Below are positions 11,071 through 22,117 of a stretch of DNA of 64,000 nt, piece after piece. The notes beneath the pieces are model-generated. The model saw nothing but the letters and a program-made list of their open reading frames with translations. It ran no database searches and was not told where the DNA came from. The stretch covers positions 744,001 through 808,000 of the forward strand of contig JAQPZY010001098.1 in the NCBI GenBank assembly GCA_029931535.1. The letters run 5' to 3'. Each line of letters opens with the position of its first letter. Within the stretch, counting starts at the first letter, position 1. A program made the position numbers and the translations under genes. The stretch is from Margaritifera margaritifera. Its lineage: Eukaryota > Mollusca > Bivalvia > Unionida > Margaritiferidae.

Positions 11071-11283
11071 CTAAGTGAAGGCTCCCCAACTAAAATTCGT
11101 ATCCCCCCCCCCCTCCGATGTGTTACCGAGTGCACCGGTACATATTACAGGAGCCTGGTGTTGTATTCTGTCCAATTGTTTTAATAAATTGGGGTTTGCC
11201 GAAGCATACGCTTGGCACCCGTATTCGATTTTGGACCGAATAAGTGTCCGATAAAGTATTAGGAGTGTGTTTTGATCCGTCTT
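11071..11283 (-). pseudogene. LINE reverse-transcriptase thumb fragment, copy 1
   Basis: The minus frame reads TLLILYRTLIRSKIEYGCQA followed by a LKQLDRIQHQA motif, a pattern found after the palm of many non-LTR reverse transcriptases. The catalytic palm (YADD) is absent because the element stops here. A run of C around 11102-11112 interrupts the frame, and foreign sequence starts upstream at 11284. Confidence 0.85.
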
Positions 11284-11400
11284 TGGTAAGACTTTGTGTG
11301 TTTGTTTAGTTGGATTAGAGACGTGTGCGGCCATTCGGCCATGTACGTCTATATACCCCCAGTGCGCGCACTGCGCTCATTTCCGGGGCGTTAGTTAATA
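11284..11400 (-). mobile_element. Third LINE 3' end, nested
   Basis: The sequence CGTGTGCGGCCATTCGGC and following GTACGTC matches the 3' end of copy 1 at about 8690, and part of it that of copy 2 at 12968. It ends in an ACAAAC-type simple tail and GTCTTACC. The copy is very short and sits directly on the broken reverse transcriptase of copy 1. Its upstream limit is uncertain. Confidence 0.6.
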
Positions 11401-11945
11401 CACACCACTGCCTCGCTGCATGGTTTCCCCACCATTGGGGTTCATTTAAGGCGCGATATGGGAGGGTATGTACAATTACTTCTACCTGTACATAGGATTA
11501 GAGCCACAATGTTTACAAGTTACATGTACTTGAATGAATGTTCGTAGTGGAAGGCTGCACGGGCTTGGCATGGGAGGCGCGAAGCGTGACGAAGTACTGA
11601 AACGCTATGAACGTATATGATCAAATTATGCCCAGTTGGCTAAATCGGGGTGTCCCTATTACCAATTGTGTGTTTGCCACATATTGCAATTGTGATCAAT
11701 CTAAAAAAGGTCTAAATAAATTTTCCTATCCCTACCACTTTATAATTTAGAGTACGTAATGTTTCCGAAACTGAAATAATGAAGGGTTAATGTAACCCAA
11801 TATTTACATTTTCGTGATCTTAATTAGATAATATGTAGCACTCGTGTGGAACGGCGTACAAACGGATCATATTTGCTTAATAAAAGCCTTTATTTTCGAA
11901 ATGGGTTTTCAAGCCAAAGTGAAAACCCTAAGGCAATGAGGCAAT
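11401..11945. other. No gene seen
   Basis: Mixed sequence. AATAAA on the minus strand near 11894-11905 (ATAAAGGC) could serve the minus-strand frame ending at 11965. No other feature. Confidence 0.5.
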
Positions 11946-11950
11946 TCTTG

Positions 11951-11966
11951 AGCCCATAAAAGGGCT
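11951..11966 (-). terminator. Stem-loop overlapping the stop codon of the 12-kb frame (SL4)
   Basis: AGCCC-ATAAAA-GGGCT forms a perfect 5-bp stem with a 6-base loop. On the minus strand it starts with the A of the TAG stop (11967-11965) and is followed at once by CAAGAATTG. It resembles SL1-SL3 but the loop is TTTTAT rather than TTTC, so histone-type processing is less likely. Confidence 0.4.
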
Positions 11967-12930
11967 ATGGGGTATCCTCAGTTGGTGGTATCAGGTAAGG
12001 TTTCAGCTCTTCAGGCGGCTCGAATTTGCGTCGAGTTCGAGCCTTGGTACTGTCTGGATCGGTTAGGTTGGCTACTATCAGGTGGTACACTGGAGGCCAC
12101 AATTTTATGGGTGGGTGCGTCATACAGAGGGCCTCGATCGTCTTGTTGAGCACCAACGTTGCTAGAGGATGGGACATTCGCTGAATGTTTTTCCCAGCGT
12201 TTTGATATTCTCAGCTGACTTCCGGACGCTTTCCCGGATATTCTTAGTAATCTGGCCATCGGACTTGAGTTTCTTTTGGACCATCATTAATGCTCTGAAG
12301 TCTTCAGTGTACCTTTTTCTTGTTTCCCCACTCCCATCCGCCAGTACTTTCTCATCTATACGGAGACGAGTGAGCTGCTCCAGGAGATACCATCCTGCTT
12401 CCGTCCGTAGTTCTTTTTCTCTCCGTGAAATGTTCGGCATGGCCGCTTTATTCTTTTCTGGCTGCTTTCTTTGGGCCCTAGGCTTCGGCTGTATTGGATC
12501 AGCAGTACGTGGAATATGCGATGCAGATGGAGGTGGAATCCTCTTCTCCACCTCTTTTTGAGGTACCTCTTGAGCCTCATTCTTCTTCTTTGCTTCTTCT
12601 TCCAGCCTACTCTGCCTCTCCCCATGTTGAGATGGTTTTGACACCGATGTTGGCGGTTGGGGCAGAGATGGCTGCTGTTGTCCCATATTGAGTTGTCTAC
12701 TCGGGGGGCTCGGCATCTGAGTCTGCTTAGATAGCTCTCTCTGAGCCTGCTGTTTCCCTTTTCGCCAATCCCTGGGACTTCTCTCATAAGGATTTATTCG
12801 TTATTCCTCCCATATCAGGAGAAGAGTTGTCCTCCAATAATGGGCGCGCAGTCGTGTTCCGGGATAACTATCCCCATCGCTAACGTATTTAATACTTGTT
12901 ACTGCTACTATGTTCGCTGTCGAATGCTTT
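11965..12930 (-). pseudogene. Decayed Pro/Gln/Lys-rich protein, family unknown
   Basis: Reading down from about 12930, the minus strand carries a long coding-like stretch spread over three frames. Frame changes lie near 12170-12200 and stops near 12820. The N-terminal part is rich in Gly-Thr-Arg and then Ser-Gln-Pro (MGQQQPSLPQPPTS near 12690). The middle is charged and helical (REKELRTEAGWYLLEQL near 12420). The C-terminal part is hydrophobic then proline-rich (PPEELKPYLIPPTEDTP) and ends at TAG 11965. A gag-like, LINE ORF1 or Polinton-associated protein are all possible. I do not recognise it. A LINE tail abuts the 5' side at 12950. Confidence 0.5.
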
Positions 12931-13014
12931 GGTAAGACATTACTTACTTACTTAAATTGGATTATACTCGTGCGCGGCCATTCTACTTTTGTTTTGAGTT
13001 TTATTTGTGCCCAA

Positions 13015-13335
13015 TAGTTGCTCCTTTGTGCGGATTGTCCTGATGGTTTGGGTTATTAACCACCTTTAGTTTTCTGTTGTTGTTGGGATGAGTTTCAGAT
13101 TTCAATCTCATGGTGCATATGCTTATTTGTTTTTAATTTTCGGGGATTTCGGATATTTTAGTTACCACCTTGTGCGGAGGAACCCTGATGGTCTGGACTT
13201 GGGACCACCTTATAGTCTTAATTTGGTTATTTTGGTGACCATACGTATGGAACGTGTTATGTTGGTATTCGGATATTACTTTATTGTGTGTTGTGAGGCT
13301 GGGGCCTGATGGTCTGGGTTGGGACTACCTTATAT
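13015..13335 (-). repeat. Triplicated unit in LINE copy 2 3' UTR
   Basis: CCTTGTGCGG...CCTGATGGTCTGG...GGGACYACCTTA occurs at about 13019, 13162 and 13286. This is the counterpart of 9055-9335. Confidence 0.7.
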
Positions 13336-13667
13336 CAAATAAGTTAATTTATGTAGGAACATGTAGTCATTCTGTTACTCCTTGGACAATTCACCGAGTA
13401 CCATCACCTAGTTGAGAGATGTAGGGAAGAAGGGAGAATGTTAGGGAGGAATTTTTTTTTTCTTTCTGTAATAGGATAGGTATCCGTCCATTCATTCATT
13501 CATTCATATTAGTATTGTCATGCATTGGGATACTTAGAGAGGATTAGTTGGGAGAAAGAGGGATGTAATACGTGTGTGTGTATGTTCTCTTGGTTATTGT
13601 ATGTGTTCGGATTTTGTTATTGTTTATATCAGTTTTGATCTTGTGTCCAGCGCACCTCGTGGCGCTT

Positions 13668-14150
13668 GCTTATATCTCTTTGTTATATGGTAAATATTGC
13701 ACAGCAATATTTTTGGATTTTTGTACCTTTTTTAAAATTTCCTACTTATTTGTTTGGAGTTTTTAGCCAGGTTTTCTCTTTACACTTGCAGTGAGAGGGG
13801 AACCAGGCTCGATGAACGTATCCCCACCTTAAGGGTGGAAATCTATCTGGTTTTCTCTCCCTACTCATGTATATTCGGTGTGATTTTAATTTCGAATCTC
13901 TAAATATGTGTCTTATATCCCTTTGTTATAAGGTAAATAGTGCACAGCTATATTTTTGAATTTTTTGTACAAATTTTAATTTTCCGACTTGTTTGTTTGG
14001 GTTTTTAGTCTGTTTTTCTTTTTACACTTCCAGTGAGAGGGGAACTAGGCTCGATGAACGTATCCCCACCTTAAGGAAGGAAATCTACCTGGTTTTCTCT
14101 CCCTGCTCGTGTATGTTAGATGTGATTTTAATTTCGAATCTTAAATAAGT
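13668..14150 (-). repeat. Two-unit ~240-bp tandem repeat in LINE copy 2 3' UTR
   Basis: Both units contain CTTTGTTATA(T/A)GGTAAAT, GCACAGC(A)ATATTTTTG, GTGAGAGGGGAAC(C/T)AGGC, TCGATGAACGTATCCCCACC and TAATTTCGAATCT. The GATGAACGTATCCCCACC part is fully conserved. LINE copy 1 shows only loose similarity at 9640-9760. Confidence 0.8.
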
Positions 14151-14479
14151 ATGTTGGTATTCCGTTGTCCTGTGTTTTGAATCGCCCTATTTTTTTTGTA
14201 TGTTGTATTGCTTTTAATTATGGCTCCTATCTCCTGCCACATTTAATTTCCTGTTTTGTTTGTTTATGTATTAATTTATGTATTTATTTAATTTTCATCC
14301 TCCCTATTGACGGATTTTGAGTTACTAGCCGGGGTTTAGATTTTTCCTTGCTTTCCGATATCAGAGATATAACCTAGAATATTTTTGAATACCGAAATGA
14401 TGTTATTATTTCCTGTTGTTAGAAAATTCGGGTATTGGTCTGGGGCTTTTAGTTTTTAGTTTTTATTTTCTTGGAACTT

Positions 14480-14580
14480 TTTCCTGTGTTGACTGTAGGT
14501 GGGGCATTCATTGAATATATGGCCTAGTGTTTCTGGGTTTGGACAGTGAGGGCAGTTAATTCCTGCCTTTTTATGCCAGG
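14480..14580 (-). pseudogene. LINE ORF2 C-terminal zinc motif, copy 2
   Basis: The minus strand reads CPHCPNPETLGHIFNECPTY in the same position relative to RNase H as in copy 1, giving the C-x2-C...H...C pattern. The frame is displaced from the RNase H frame. Confidence 0.8.
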
Positions 14581-14745
14581 TAAAAACCTACCAAAACTGC
14601 TGGCTAGTAGCGTGTTTCCAGTTTTTAGTCTAGTTATGACTTTGAAGTCGTATGGGTTTGTTAGGTTAGGGGCGCTAACGTTTCTACTAACTAGCTTTAG
14701 CAGGTTGTGGAGTTTTCTTCCTTTCTTTGTGTTATCCCATTCCCT

Positions 14746-15402
14746 CTACCATTTAGTATCTATTTTCTGCCTAATCGTACTGTATATATCCAGGATACTG
14801 TAATCCAATTGTCGTACTTCGGATTCGCTAAGCTTATTTTTGGCTTCTTTGTCGGCCCTTTCGTTTCCGGGTATGTTAGTGTGGGAGGGTACCCACATTA
14901 TTTCTACAGTATGGTTATTCTGTTCCAAGATTTTTAGTCTTAAGTAGACTTCTCTTAACAAATTTTCTCTGCTGGATGAGTTGCCTGTTTTCAGGGTTCG
15001 CAGCACGATGAGGGAGTCGCTAATTATCACAGCTTTTTGTTGTTTGGGTGTCCTGAATCCATTTGATTGCTTCGTTAATAGCCCAAACTTCGGCGGTGTA
15101 TATTGAGCAGTGATCGGGAAGCATCGCCCCCAGCGCGATGTTTCCCCCGGAATCACGACTGCTGCTGCAGTGCGTCCAGGGTCTGGGGATTTTGACCCAT
15201 CGGTGTAGATTTGGGTGTATCCCTCATACCTACTCTCAATTTCGGTTAATACCTTTGCCCTTATTTCTATGGGTTGTTGTTGTTTATCGCCATAGTTTAG
15301 CGCATTGACATTTTTTATGGGGGGTTTACAGGTCCAAGGGGCGGTGTCCGGATATTTAGTGACTTCCGCTTGGAGATTAATACGGTTCAATTCTCTTTTC
15401 AA
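14746..15402 (-). pseudogene. LINE RNase H domain, copy 2
   Basis: A 218-residue frame contains IYTDGSKSPD near residue 65-74, then a frame-damaged helix around residues 95-120 where the E-bearing helix should stand. VIISDSLIVLRTL follows near 126, then WVPSHTNIPGNERADKEAKN near 165-184. The last motif is the complete W-x-P-S-H...N-E-x-A-D signature of LINE RNase H, better kept than in copy 1. The middle of the domain reads as poorly matching residues, most likely from compensating single-base insertions and deletions. The linker continues upstream to about 15545. Confidence 0.9.
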
Positions 15403-15545
15403 ATCTTATATTTTTTCCCTCCCGGTAATTTTTTTTAGGAATTTATGTCTAAAGGGCTTGTTACATTTCTCAATGATGCTTCGAGTCGGGTGCGATTTTG
15501 TATGGATTGATTTGGTAAGACGGTCGAATGCGTTGCTTATTTCAA

Positions 15546-17270
15546 AATATCAAAAAAAAAATAAATGTAAAAAAACCCATTGAAAATGAAAAGTAAATTT
15601 ACAACCAAAAAAAAAAAAAAAACAAACAATAGCAGATTTTTTAAATTACAAATAATTTTGTTTTCTCACAATTTTAAATTTAAAAAAGGAAAAAAATTCA
15701 AACATTACAAAATGAAAAATTATAAATGTTTTACAAATTTGACAAATACAAAATTAAAAATGTTTACAAATTAACTCAAAAGTAAAAAAAAAAGTAATAA
15801 ATTGAAACAAACTTGAAAATTTTCAAATATTTTAAAGCATTTAAAACTGTATTAAAAAATAAAATTTTTTAAAAAATTGTATAAAAGTTAAACTTTTACA
15901 ATTGTAGAAGATCTTTCAAATGCTTAATCTTTTTTCAAACTAGAAACAAATTAACGTTTTTTTTTTAATATTAAAAAATTTGAACAATTATCATTAAAGT
16001 TTAAAACTTTAAAAAGATAAGCATCGCTTAAACAATTTTAAAATTGTAAAAAAAGTTCCTAAAATTAAATTTGTTTAACGTTTTTATAAATTTTAAAATC
16101 TTTTAAAAAAATTACTAAATTGTAAACAAAATTAAACAATTAACTATTTAAAAATAAAAAGTAACAAATTATAAACAAAATTAAACAATTGTAAACCCTT
16201 TCCCTCTCTGTGATAGCATATAGGTGTATGTTTGTGTGTGTGTCAAAATAATAATAATAATAATAATAGTAATAACAAAAAACAAATCAAGACATTGTTG
16301 ATTTTCATTTATGTTTGGTATATTCTAGCGAAATGGGAATCAATGAAATTTAAGTAATTTCTCAAGAAGTCCATTTATTCTTGTTAGTATCTTGCTTTGA
16401 ATTTCTTAGAGGGAATGAATTCTTCTGCTCCTTCTTTTTCTCTTCCGTCACTTTCCTTTGAGGTTCTGAACACTCTGAAGATCAATGTCCTTGCTAGTGA
16501 CATACAAAATATTTGTCTTGGCTTTTGTCTCGGGGACCTGAATTCTCCAATCTTGTGATGGCTGGTTCCTTTTCTATGATGATGTGGACATTCTGAAGCA
16601 CAGAACCCTTTCTCTTGACAGACATAACAGTTATCTTTACTTTTATCTCGGCTGTAATGTTAAATTTCCCCGTAGGTTTTGTTGGACGTTGTGTATTTTC
16701 GAATTACTTTCTGTAAATCTCACACCAGAAGTGTGATCTTCACAGGTTGAACGTCCAAGTAGAACTGAAAGGTATTACCATCTTACGTCGATGGAGAGAA
16801 AAGAAGAATTTCAGAAAAGTAAAAAGTAGAAGAACTCATTCCCTCTAAAAAAAAATGGACTTTTTGCGGAATTATTGGTATTTCCTTGTGATTCCTCTTT
16901 CACGAGAATATATCAAACGCTAGTGAATGTCCAAAATGTCTTGGTTCGTTTATTATTATTATTATTATTAGGATATACACGCACATCTACATACCATCAC
17001 ACATACCGTTACACCGAACCAGAGAGGGAATTGGAAAGGGAGTGATATAATTTTAGTTTTTAAATTTTTAAATTTTTGTAAAACTTCAATTTGCGAAAAA
17101 AGATATTTTTTACAATTTTAATTTATTTTGTAAAAAAAAAAAAATTTTTAACACTTTTAAATTTATCCCAAATTTTGTAAAATGTATTTTTCAGTATTTT
17201 TCATATTTTTAATTTGGTTTAAAATATTTTAATTTTTTACATTTTTAATTTTTGTTTTCCAATTGTCATC
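15546..17270. repeat. Large AT-rich imperfect palindrome
   Basis: Segments on the left recur inverted on the right about a centre near 16620. CCCTTTCCCTCTCTGTG and an (AAT)n run at 16196-16268 mirror 16950-17045. AAGTCCATTT near 16372 mirrors 16855. TTAGAGGGAATGAATTCTTCT near 16406 mirrors about 16830-16845. The outer arms (15550-16195 and 17046-17270) are A/T-only blocks. Two inverted copies of one element, or a fold-back element, would give this. LINE copy 2 ends exactly at the left edge. Confidence 0.6.
16390..16660 (-). pseudogene. Tandem zinc-knuckle-like (gag nucleocapsid) remnant
   Basis: The minus strand reads DNCYVCQEKGFCASECPHHH near 16640-16580 and, about 75 bases on, FVCH-QGH-SSEC near 16520-16470. 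These are spaced like paired C-x2-C-x4-H-x4-C knuckles of retroelement Gag proteins, with the first His replaced and a stop in the second. Lys/Glu-rich sequence follows. It lies inside the palindrome and may be its coding core. Too decayed for family assignment. Confidence 0.45.
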
Positions 17271-17289
17271 TATGATGTAATTTCTATCA

Positions 17290-18335
17290 ATGACTAGTGT
17301 GATTGCATGTATGTATGTGTGTGTGTGTGCAGGTGCTCGTACCCACCCTCTCAGCAAGTTTGGTATACATGATTGTATGCATGTATGTAATTGTATGCAT
17401 GTATGTATGTATGCATTATCAAAAAATAGTTATCTACACCTTGTTTGTTTAAATATAAGGATGTGTTTGTTTTTATGTTTGCTTGTTTGTTTGTTAATAG
17501 GAATGTGTATTTGTTTGTTAATAAGGATGTGTGTTTCTTTGTCCATAACTCGGTGTGAGCGACTCTCCCCTATCCCCGTACTCTCCTCTGTTTTGTTTGC
17601 TTGTGTGTTCCTGCATAGTAAGGGTGTGTCTGTTTGTTTGTTTGTTGATATGTGTGAGTGACCATCAACTATCCCCTTTCCCCTCTCTGTTTCATGTGTA
17701 CGTGTGTGGTTGATTGTAAGACTGTGTGATTATTTGTTCATAAGAAGGTGTGAGTGACCCTCGCCTATCTCTCTTCTCTTCTGTTTTATTTGTATTTGTG
17801 GCGCAGGATAGTAAGGGTGTGCGTGTTATTGGTTGTCCATAAGTAGGTTTGAATGACCCACATCTATCCCCGTTCCCTGAACTGTTTTGTGAATAAGAAT
17901 GTGTTTGTTTCGTAATAAAGATGTATGCTTGTTTGTTCATAAGTAGGTTTGAGTGACACTCACATATCCCCTTTCCCTCCTCTGTTTTGTTTGTAAGTGT
18001 GGGCGTTGAATTGTAATTATGTGTATTAGTAACCATCATATAACTGGCTTTTCCCTGGTCCTTTTTTTGTTTGCATGTGTGAGTGCTGAATGATAAATAT
18101 GTGTGCTTTTGACCATTACCTATCCACTACCTTCCCTCATTCGTTTTGTTTGTAAGGGTGAATGTTGGATTGTAATTATGTGTAATAGTGACCAACACAT
18201 AACTCCCCTTTCCCTCGTCTGTTTTGTTTGTAAGGTGGGTATTGAATGGTAAAAGTGGGTGTTGGATTGTAATCATTTGTGTTGATGACTATCAAATAAC
18301 TCTCCTTTCCCTCATCCGTTTGTTTGTATATGCGG
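17290..18335. repeat. Minisatellite of ~80-105-bp units
   Basis: About nine irregular units carry ACTATCCCCTTTCCCTC, CTGTTTTGTTTGTAAG, GTGTTGAATTGTAATTATGTG and AGTGACCAT, with ATCCCC/TTTCCC blocks at about 17562, 17672, 17764, 17865, 17968, 18047, 18120, 18203 and 18298. The left part (17290-17550) is ATGT and TTTG microsatellite. The CCCTTTCCCTC phrase also occurs in the palindrome arms at 16196 and 17025. Confidence 0.75.
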
Positions 18336-19140
18336 GTGTTTGTCTTTAAGAGAGCATGTGAGTCTGTAAAAATAGGTGTTAGTCTTTATAGCTCTCCGCA
18401 TACCTTAGATACGCCCTTACACATAAGTTAATATGTGTGTGCGAGTATTAGTAAGGGTGAGCATTGGTCAGTACGGATGTGTGTTGGTGTGTGTGTGTGT
18501 GTGTGGGGGGGGGGGGGGGTTGATTAACTGTAATGTATGTTTTTGGATTTTGTAAATTATCTTTATTTTTGGTTGCAATTTCTTTGTTATATTTGTTTGT
18601 AATTTTTTTCTTTTTCTTAAACGTATTAAAATATTTTGTTTACATTTGTTTTCTTATTGTTTAATTTTATCAGTTTTTATTATTTGGCTTCTTGTGTAAT
18701 ATTTGTTTGTAAATTGTTTATTTGTTTTAATTTTATAAACTTTTTAGGCAATTTTGTATTTTTAATTTTGTTTCACGATATTTCTTCGGGAATTTTTATG
18801 TTTTAATTTTGCAAACATTTTTAGAACATTTTTGGCGAATTTGTTTCAAAATTTTAATTCTGTAAAAAATTTTAGGGTTATATTTTTAATTGTTTTTATT
18901 TTTGTTATTAATATTTTGTTTTTTATTTTATTTTCTCTTCATTTTTTAAGTTTTAAATTTTAGTTTAAATTTTTTCAGTTCATTTTTGTACATTTTCTTT
19001 TTTACTTTTTCAGGTTTTTTTACAACTTTTTTGGCACAGTTTTGTAAATTATTTTGTAATTTTCAATTTTTGTCTAATTCATATTTTTTTCTTACAATTT
19101 AAAATATTTATTCTTGATTTTATTTTGATCTTTGCTAATT
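18336..19140. repeat. (TG)n-G run and T-rich low-complexity block
   Basis: A (TG)n tract at 18480-18508 leads into a run of about 14 G. From 18540 to 19140 the plus strand is strongly T-biased, reading TTTAATTTTG-like phrases, and is roughly the strand inverse of the A-biased block at 15580-16190. Confidence 0.6.
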
Positions 19141-19622
19141 TGCCTGACAGTTTAGTGATTGAAGTATTACTTTTAGTCTCCCATTTTAATAAAACATTCC
19201 AGTTTTTTTTTTTTAAGTGTACGTTAAATTCCGTTTCAGTTTCGGAATTTCGGTATTACTCTTAATCTCGGGTTTTTTTTTTTTTGGTTTTTTTTTTTTT
19301 GAATCTCAGCAAATTTCCGCGTCATCTTATGAATTTTAGTACCACATTCTTCTCAGCCGTAATTGTTAAGATAATATTCCGGGTTCTTTCAGTCTCAAGT
19401 AAATTCCGTGTTAGTTCCACAATTTTAGTATTTCATTTTTATTTTGCCCATTTAATTAGATATTCCGGATTTTGTTTTTGTCTTCGCTAAATTCCGTTTC
19501 AGTTCAGAATTTTAGTATTTCTTTTAGTCTCGACTATTTAATAACATTTTCTGGATTTTGTTTAATCTATACTAACTTCCGTTTCAGTTTCGAAAGTTTG
19601 GTACAACTTATAGTCTCGGTCT
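19141..19622. repeat. Minisatellite of ~93-bp units
   Basis: About five units with the phrases CTAAATTCCGTTTCAGTT, GAATTTTAGTATTTC, TTTTAGTCTC and ATATTCCGGATTTTG repeat through the interval. Long T runs lie at about 19206 and 19272-19300. Confidence 0.75.
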
Positions 19623-20004
19623 AATGGCTGGCATGTTCGATGTATGGACGCCACTATGCTTACAAAACTACTCCTTCACCTCATTCCTCCCAGTTCATCC
19701 TCTTTCAGAATATATCGCTGCCATAAGGTTGTTTTGACCCCTGGGTCATATAGGTGTCGCTCTCCAGTTTCGTACTTTGCATAGGGTTAGATTTTTAAAG
19801 AAAAAGAATTACCCAGGTTTTCCTCACTGGCTGTCCTGGCTATTTAAAAAGGACCTTGTATATCTTAGATATTGTTAAAAGAACTTTGAATTCCCTTTAT
19901 TTTGGTGTATGATTGATGGGTGAAATTTGGGTTATAGAGTATACAGCTTGGTCTTACTTAAGATGTGCACCTCTCAAAAAACTGCTAGCTCCGCTTGGTC
20001 ATTT

Positions 20005-20211
20005 TCACTTCCTGTACTTCAAAGGTAAATTTTTAAAAAAAGAGCCGATAACATTTTTTACTTTTTGGATATTTTTTAATTCATTCATAGTACTTTCAGA
20101 GGCTGGTATTGTCTGCTCTGGCAAAATTCGTTTCCCTATTTTAATAACTGCTGAAAATAGCGCACTTTTGACTAATTCAGGCTGATTTTTCGAGTACTTT
20201 GGAGCGGCCAT
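20005..20211 (-). CDS. Short unidentified open frame, 68 residues
   Basis: ATG lies in a good context (ACAAAATGGCC). The product is basic and helical-looking, starting MAAPKYSKNQPELVKSALF with Lys/Asn-rich repeats after it. Base composition is more coding-like than its surroundings. It could be a first exon or a transposon protein start. No splice donor or neighbour supports either, and I do not recognise it. 19623-20004 holds nothing I can name. Confidence 0.25.
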   Translation of the reverse strand: MAAPKYSKNQPELVKSALFSAVIKIGKRILPEQTIPASESTMNELKNIQKVKNVIGSFFKNLPLKYRK

Positions 20212-21898
20212 TTTGTCCGCTGTGTGCTTAGATCATGTCCAGTTTCCACAAGTACAATATGTAAAGAAATTTCAGCCACAGTACATGAAAGTAACATAGA
20301 GGTATGCCAACATTCTCTCCATTGTGCATGTTGCAAATGTAAAATACTTCATCTTACACCTGTCACTCACTCAGAAGCATGTATTATCAGTAGAGCGCCC
20401 CCATAAACCTTAGTCCAGCGTCTCAGCGCATTAATACACGAGCACATTGATTGGATCCTATCTTCTTTCCATCATCACCCATTGAAATCAAATCAAAAAC
20501 AAGGGATAAAAAACCAGACTCTATATGGCGGCCCACATGTGCTTCTCTGTGACGTTATCGGTATATTGTTACGTCTGCGATATGCTATATCGTAACGTCG
20601 TCAACCCTGTGCGCCATCTCTGCAAGTAAAGAATTCCTGACTTTTTCCTCGTACGTATTGGGTAAAATCTTCACATTCTGCATTAAAGTAATTTTAGAGA
20701 AGATATTGCTAAAAATACAATATAAATTGAGTGTGATACAGTTATCAAAGCGGACGGATTTCTCCAAGCGGAGTTTAACCACCAAATTTACAGCGTTGTG
20801 ACAGCAGTACATGTCGCGCAACTCATAAATCTTTATTGAACCACGGATTAGGGCTAGCCAGTTGGTGCCTGGGATGGCGCGACAATCATCATCCCTTTTA
20901 ATCACTGTGGGAAGAAACATCAGCTAGTGTTACATTGAGTTTAGTATCAGTTATGGCCCTTGCCGCTTGCGTCACCAAAGTGGAAAACAAGACTAACATT
21001 GGTACATTAAAAAGTACCAAGTGAGGACATGATTGAAATTGCATGAAACAGAGTTATTACGATGTTTTCCATCCACAAAACCAATTCAAATTAAAGAATG
21101 TCTCTTCTCTCAAGCCTATAATTCATAGAAAATGTGAAGGTCTGTGCTAAGAATGATCCAAAATGATGGGGGGGGGGGAGGGGGTGCTATGTCTGGCCTG
21201 CTTCGCCAGTCCAAAAACTTGGTATACCTACTTCAGCAAAGTAGGTCATTACAAGCACAATTGACTTTGTATGGGTTCTAGAGTAAGTGACCAAGGTGAC
21301 TGCACACGCCAAGTTTCGTGACCGTACATGAAACTGTGCTACATGCAAATGCAGAAAGAAAGAAAGAAAGAAACAAACAAACAAAACACTAATTAAATGG
21401 AGCATAAAAAATACTTGTCCGAGTTTCCTCTGACCTTTCTCACCCCGCTTTAGATAAATTATGACTGATACGTTGAATGCGCATTCTCTATCGAAAACCG
21501 GCTATTTGCCCAAACCAAGCGAAAGTGGAATAGGGTTGTCACATTAAACAGGCTAGCAAAATTAAGCGACATATTATTGAGCCCTATCTGTCTGATACCG
21601 ATAAGTAAAATATTTATCTTCTTATTCATAACAATTAAAACGTGTATTGTCTTTTTTAAAAGCCGACGTACCAGTCCAATCTGATTTAAACTGAGATCTA
21701 TTTAACAATAAAACGGCGTAGGAAAGGCCAGAGGAAGCTCGTACTAGAAAAGTACATGTATGTCACTTCGACCTACATGTGCCTTCTGACAGGATTTCAA
21801 ATGTGAACACACCCATCAAATTTCATGACTATATCCAAAGTGTCGGTGATTACAGTGAGATGTTTTTTTTCCAGTAGTTAGTACCTCCAAGGACTACA
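20212..21898. other. No supported gene
   Basis: A minus-strand frame at 20585-20920 (111 residues) is open but has no recognisable motif. A G run lies near 21170-21185 and (GAAA)n at 21355-21372. Otherwise unremarkable. Confidence 0.4.
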
Positions 21899-22117
21899 TA
21901 CCGTACATATTCGGCATATTTGGATCCAAATACAAACAACATAGACCCTGATCTTCCGTCACATAATGCGCCGGCAGATTAGGGTCTATGTTGTTTGTTC
22001 TATTGATTAGTCCTTGCAAACTGCATAGACCCAGATCTGCCTGCGCATTATGCGACGGCAGATCTGGGTCTATGCAGTTTGCAGTTGGTATCGGTTTATA
22101 AGCGAGTATGTAAGGTA
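21899..22117 (-). mobile_element. Twin-hairpin MITE, copy B
   Basis: Flanked by TA, it starts CCGTACATATTCGGC and ends AGCGAGTATGTAAGG. The two hairpins are well kept but in the reverse order to copies C, E and F: the ACATAGACCCT-type stem comes first, the CTGCATAGACCCA-type second. About 219 bp with no ORF of its own. Confidence 0.9.

Larger units (their letters stand above)
8660..11283 (-). mobile_element. 5'-truncated RNase H-bearing LINE, copy 1
   Basis: On the minus strand this element runs from a reverse-transcriptase thumb at 11283 through a linker, an RNase H domain (10886-10365), a C-terminal zinc motif (about 10075-9985) and a long 3' UTR. It ends in an AATC-type tandem tail near 8660-8680. 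Domain order and the WVP-H motif fit the I group of non-LTR retrotransposons (I/Nimb-like). The 5' part is missing and another LINE 3' end abuts it at 11284. Copy 2 at 12953-15545 is collinear over the RNase H, zinc and UTR parts. Confidence 0.85.
12945..15545 (-). mobile_element. 5'-truncated RNase H-bearing LINE, copy 2
   Basis: Same order as copy 1 on the minus strand: a linker from about 15545, RNase H 15402-14780, C-terminal zinc motif about 14580-14480, and a long 3' UTR with two sets of internal tandem repeats. It ends at a GTAA-type tail near 12937-12955 followed by GTCTTACC. The reverse transcriptase is missing: sequence upstream of 15545 switches abruptly to extremely AT-rich DNA. 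Copies 1 and 2 have the same orientation 4.3 kb apart. Confidence 0.85.

Noticed and set aside
12169..12787. Overlapping plus and minus frames at 12.2-12.8 kb as separate genes
   Set aside because: Only the minus-strand Pro/Gln/Lys-rich reading has consistent coding character; the others are shadows.
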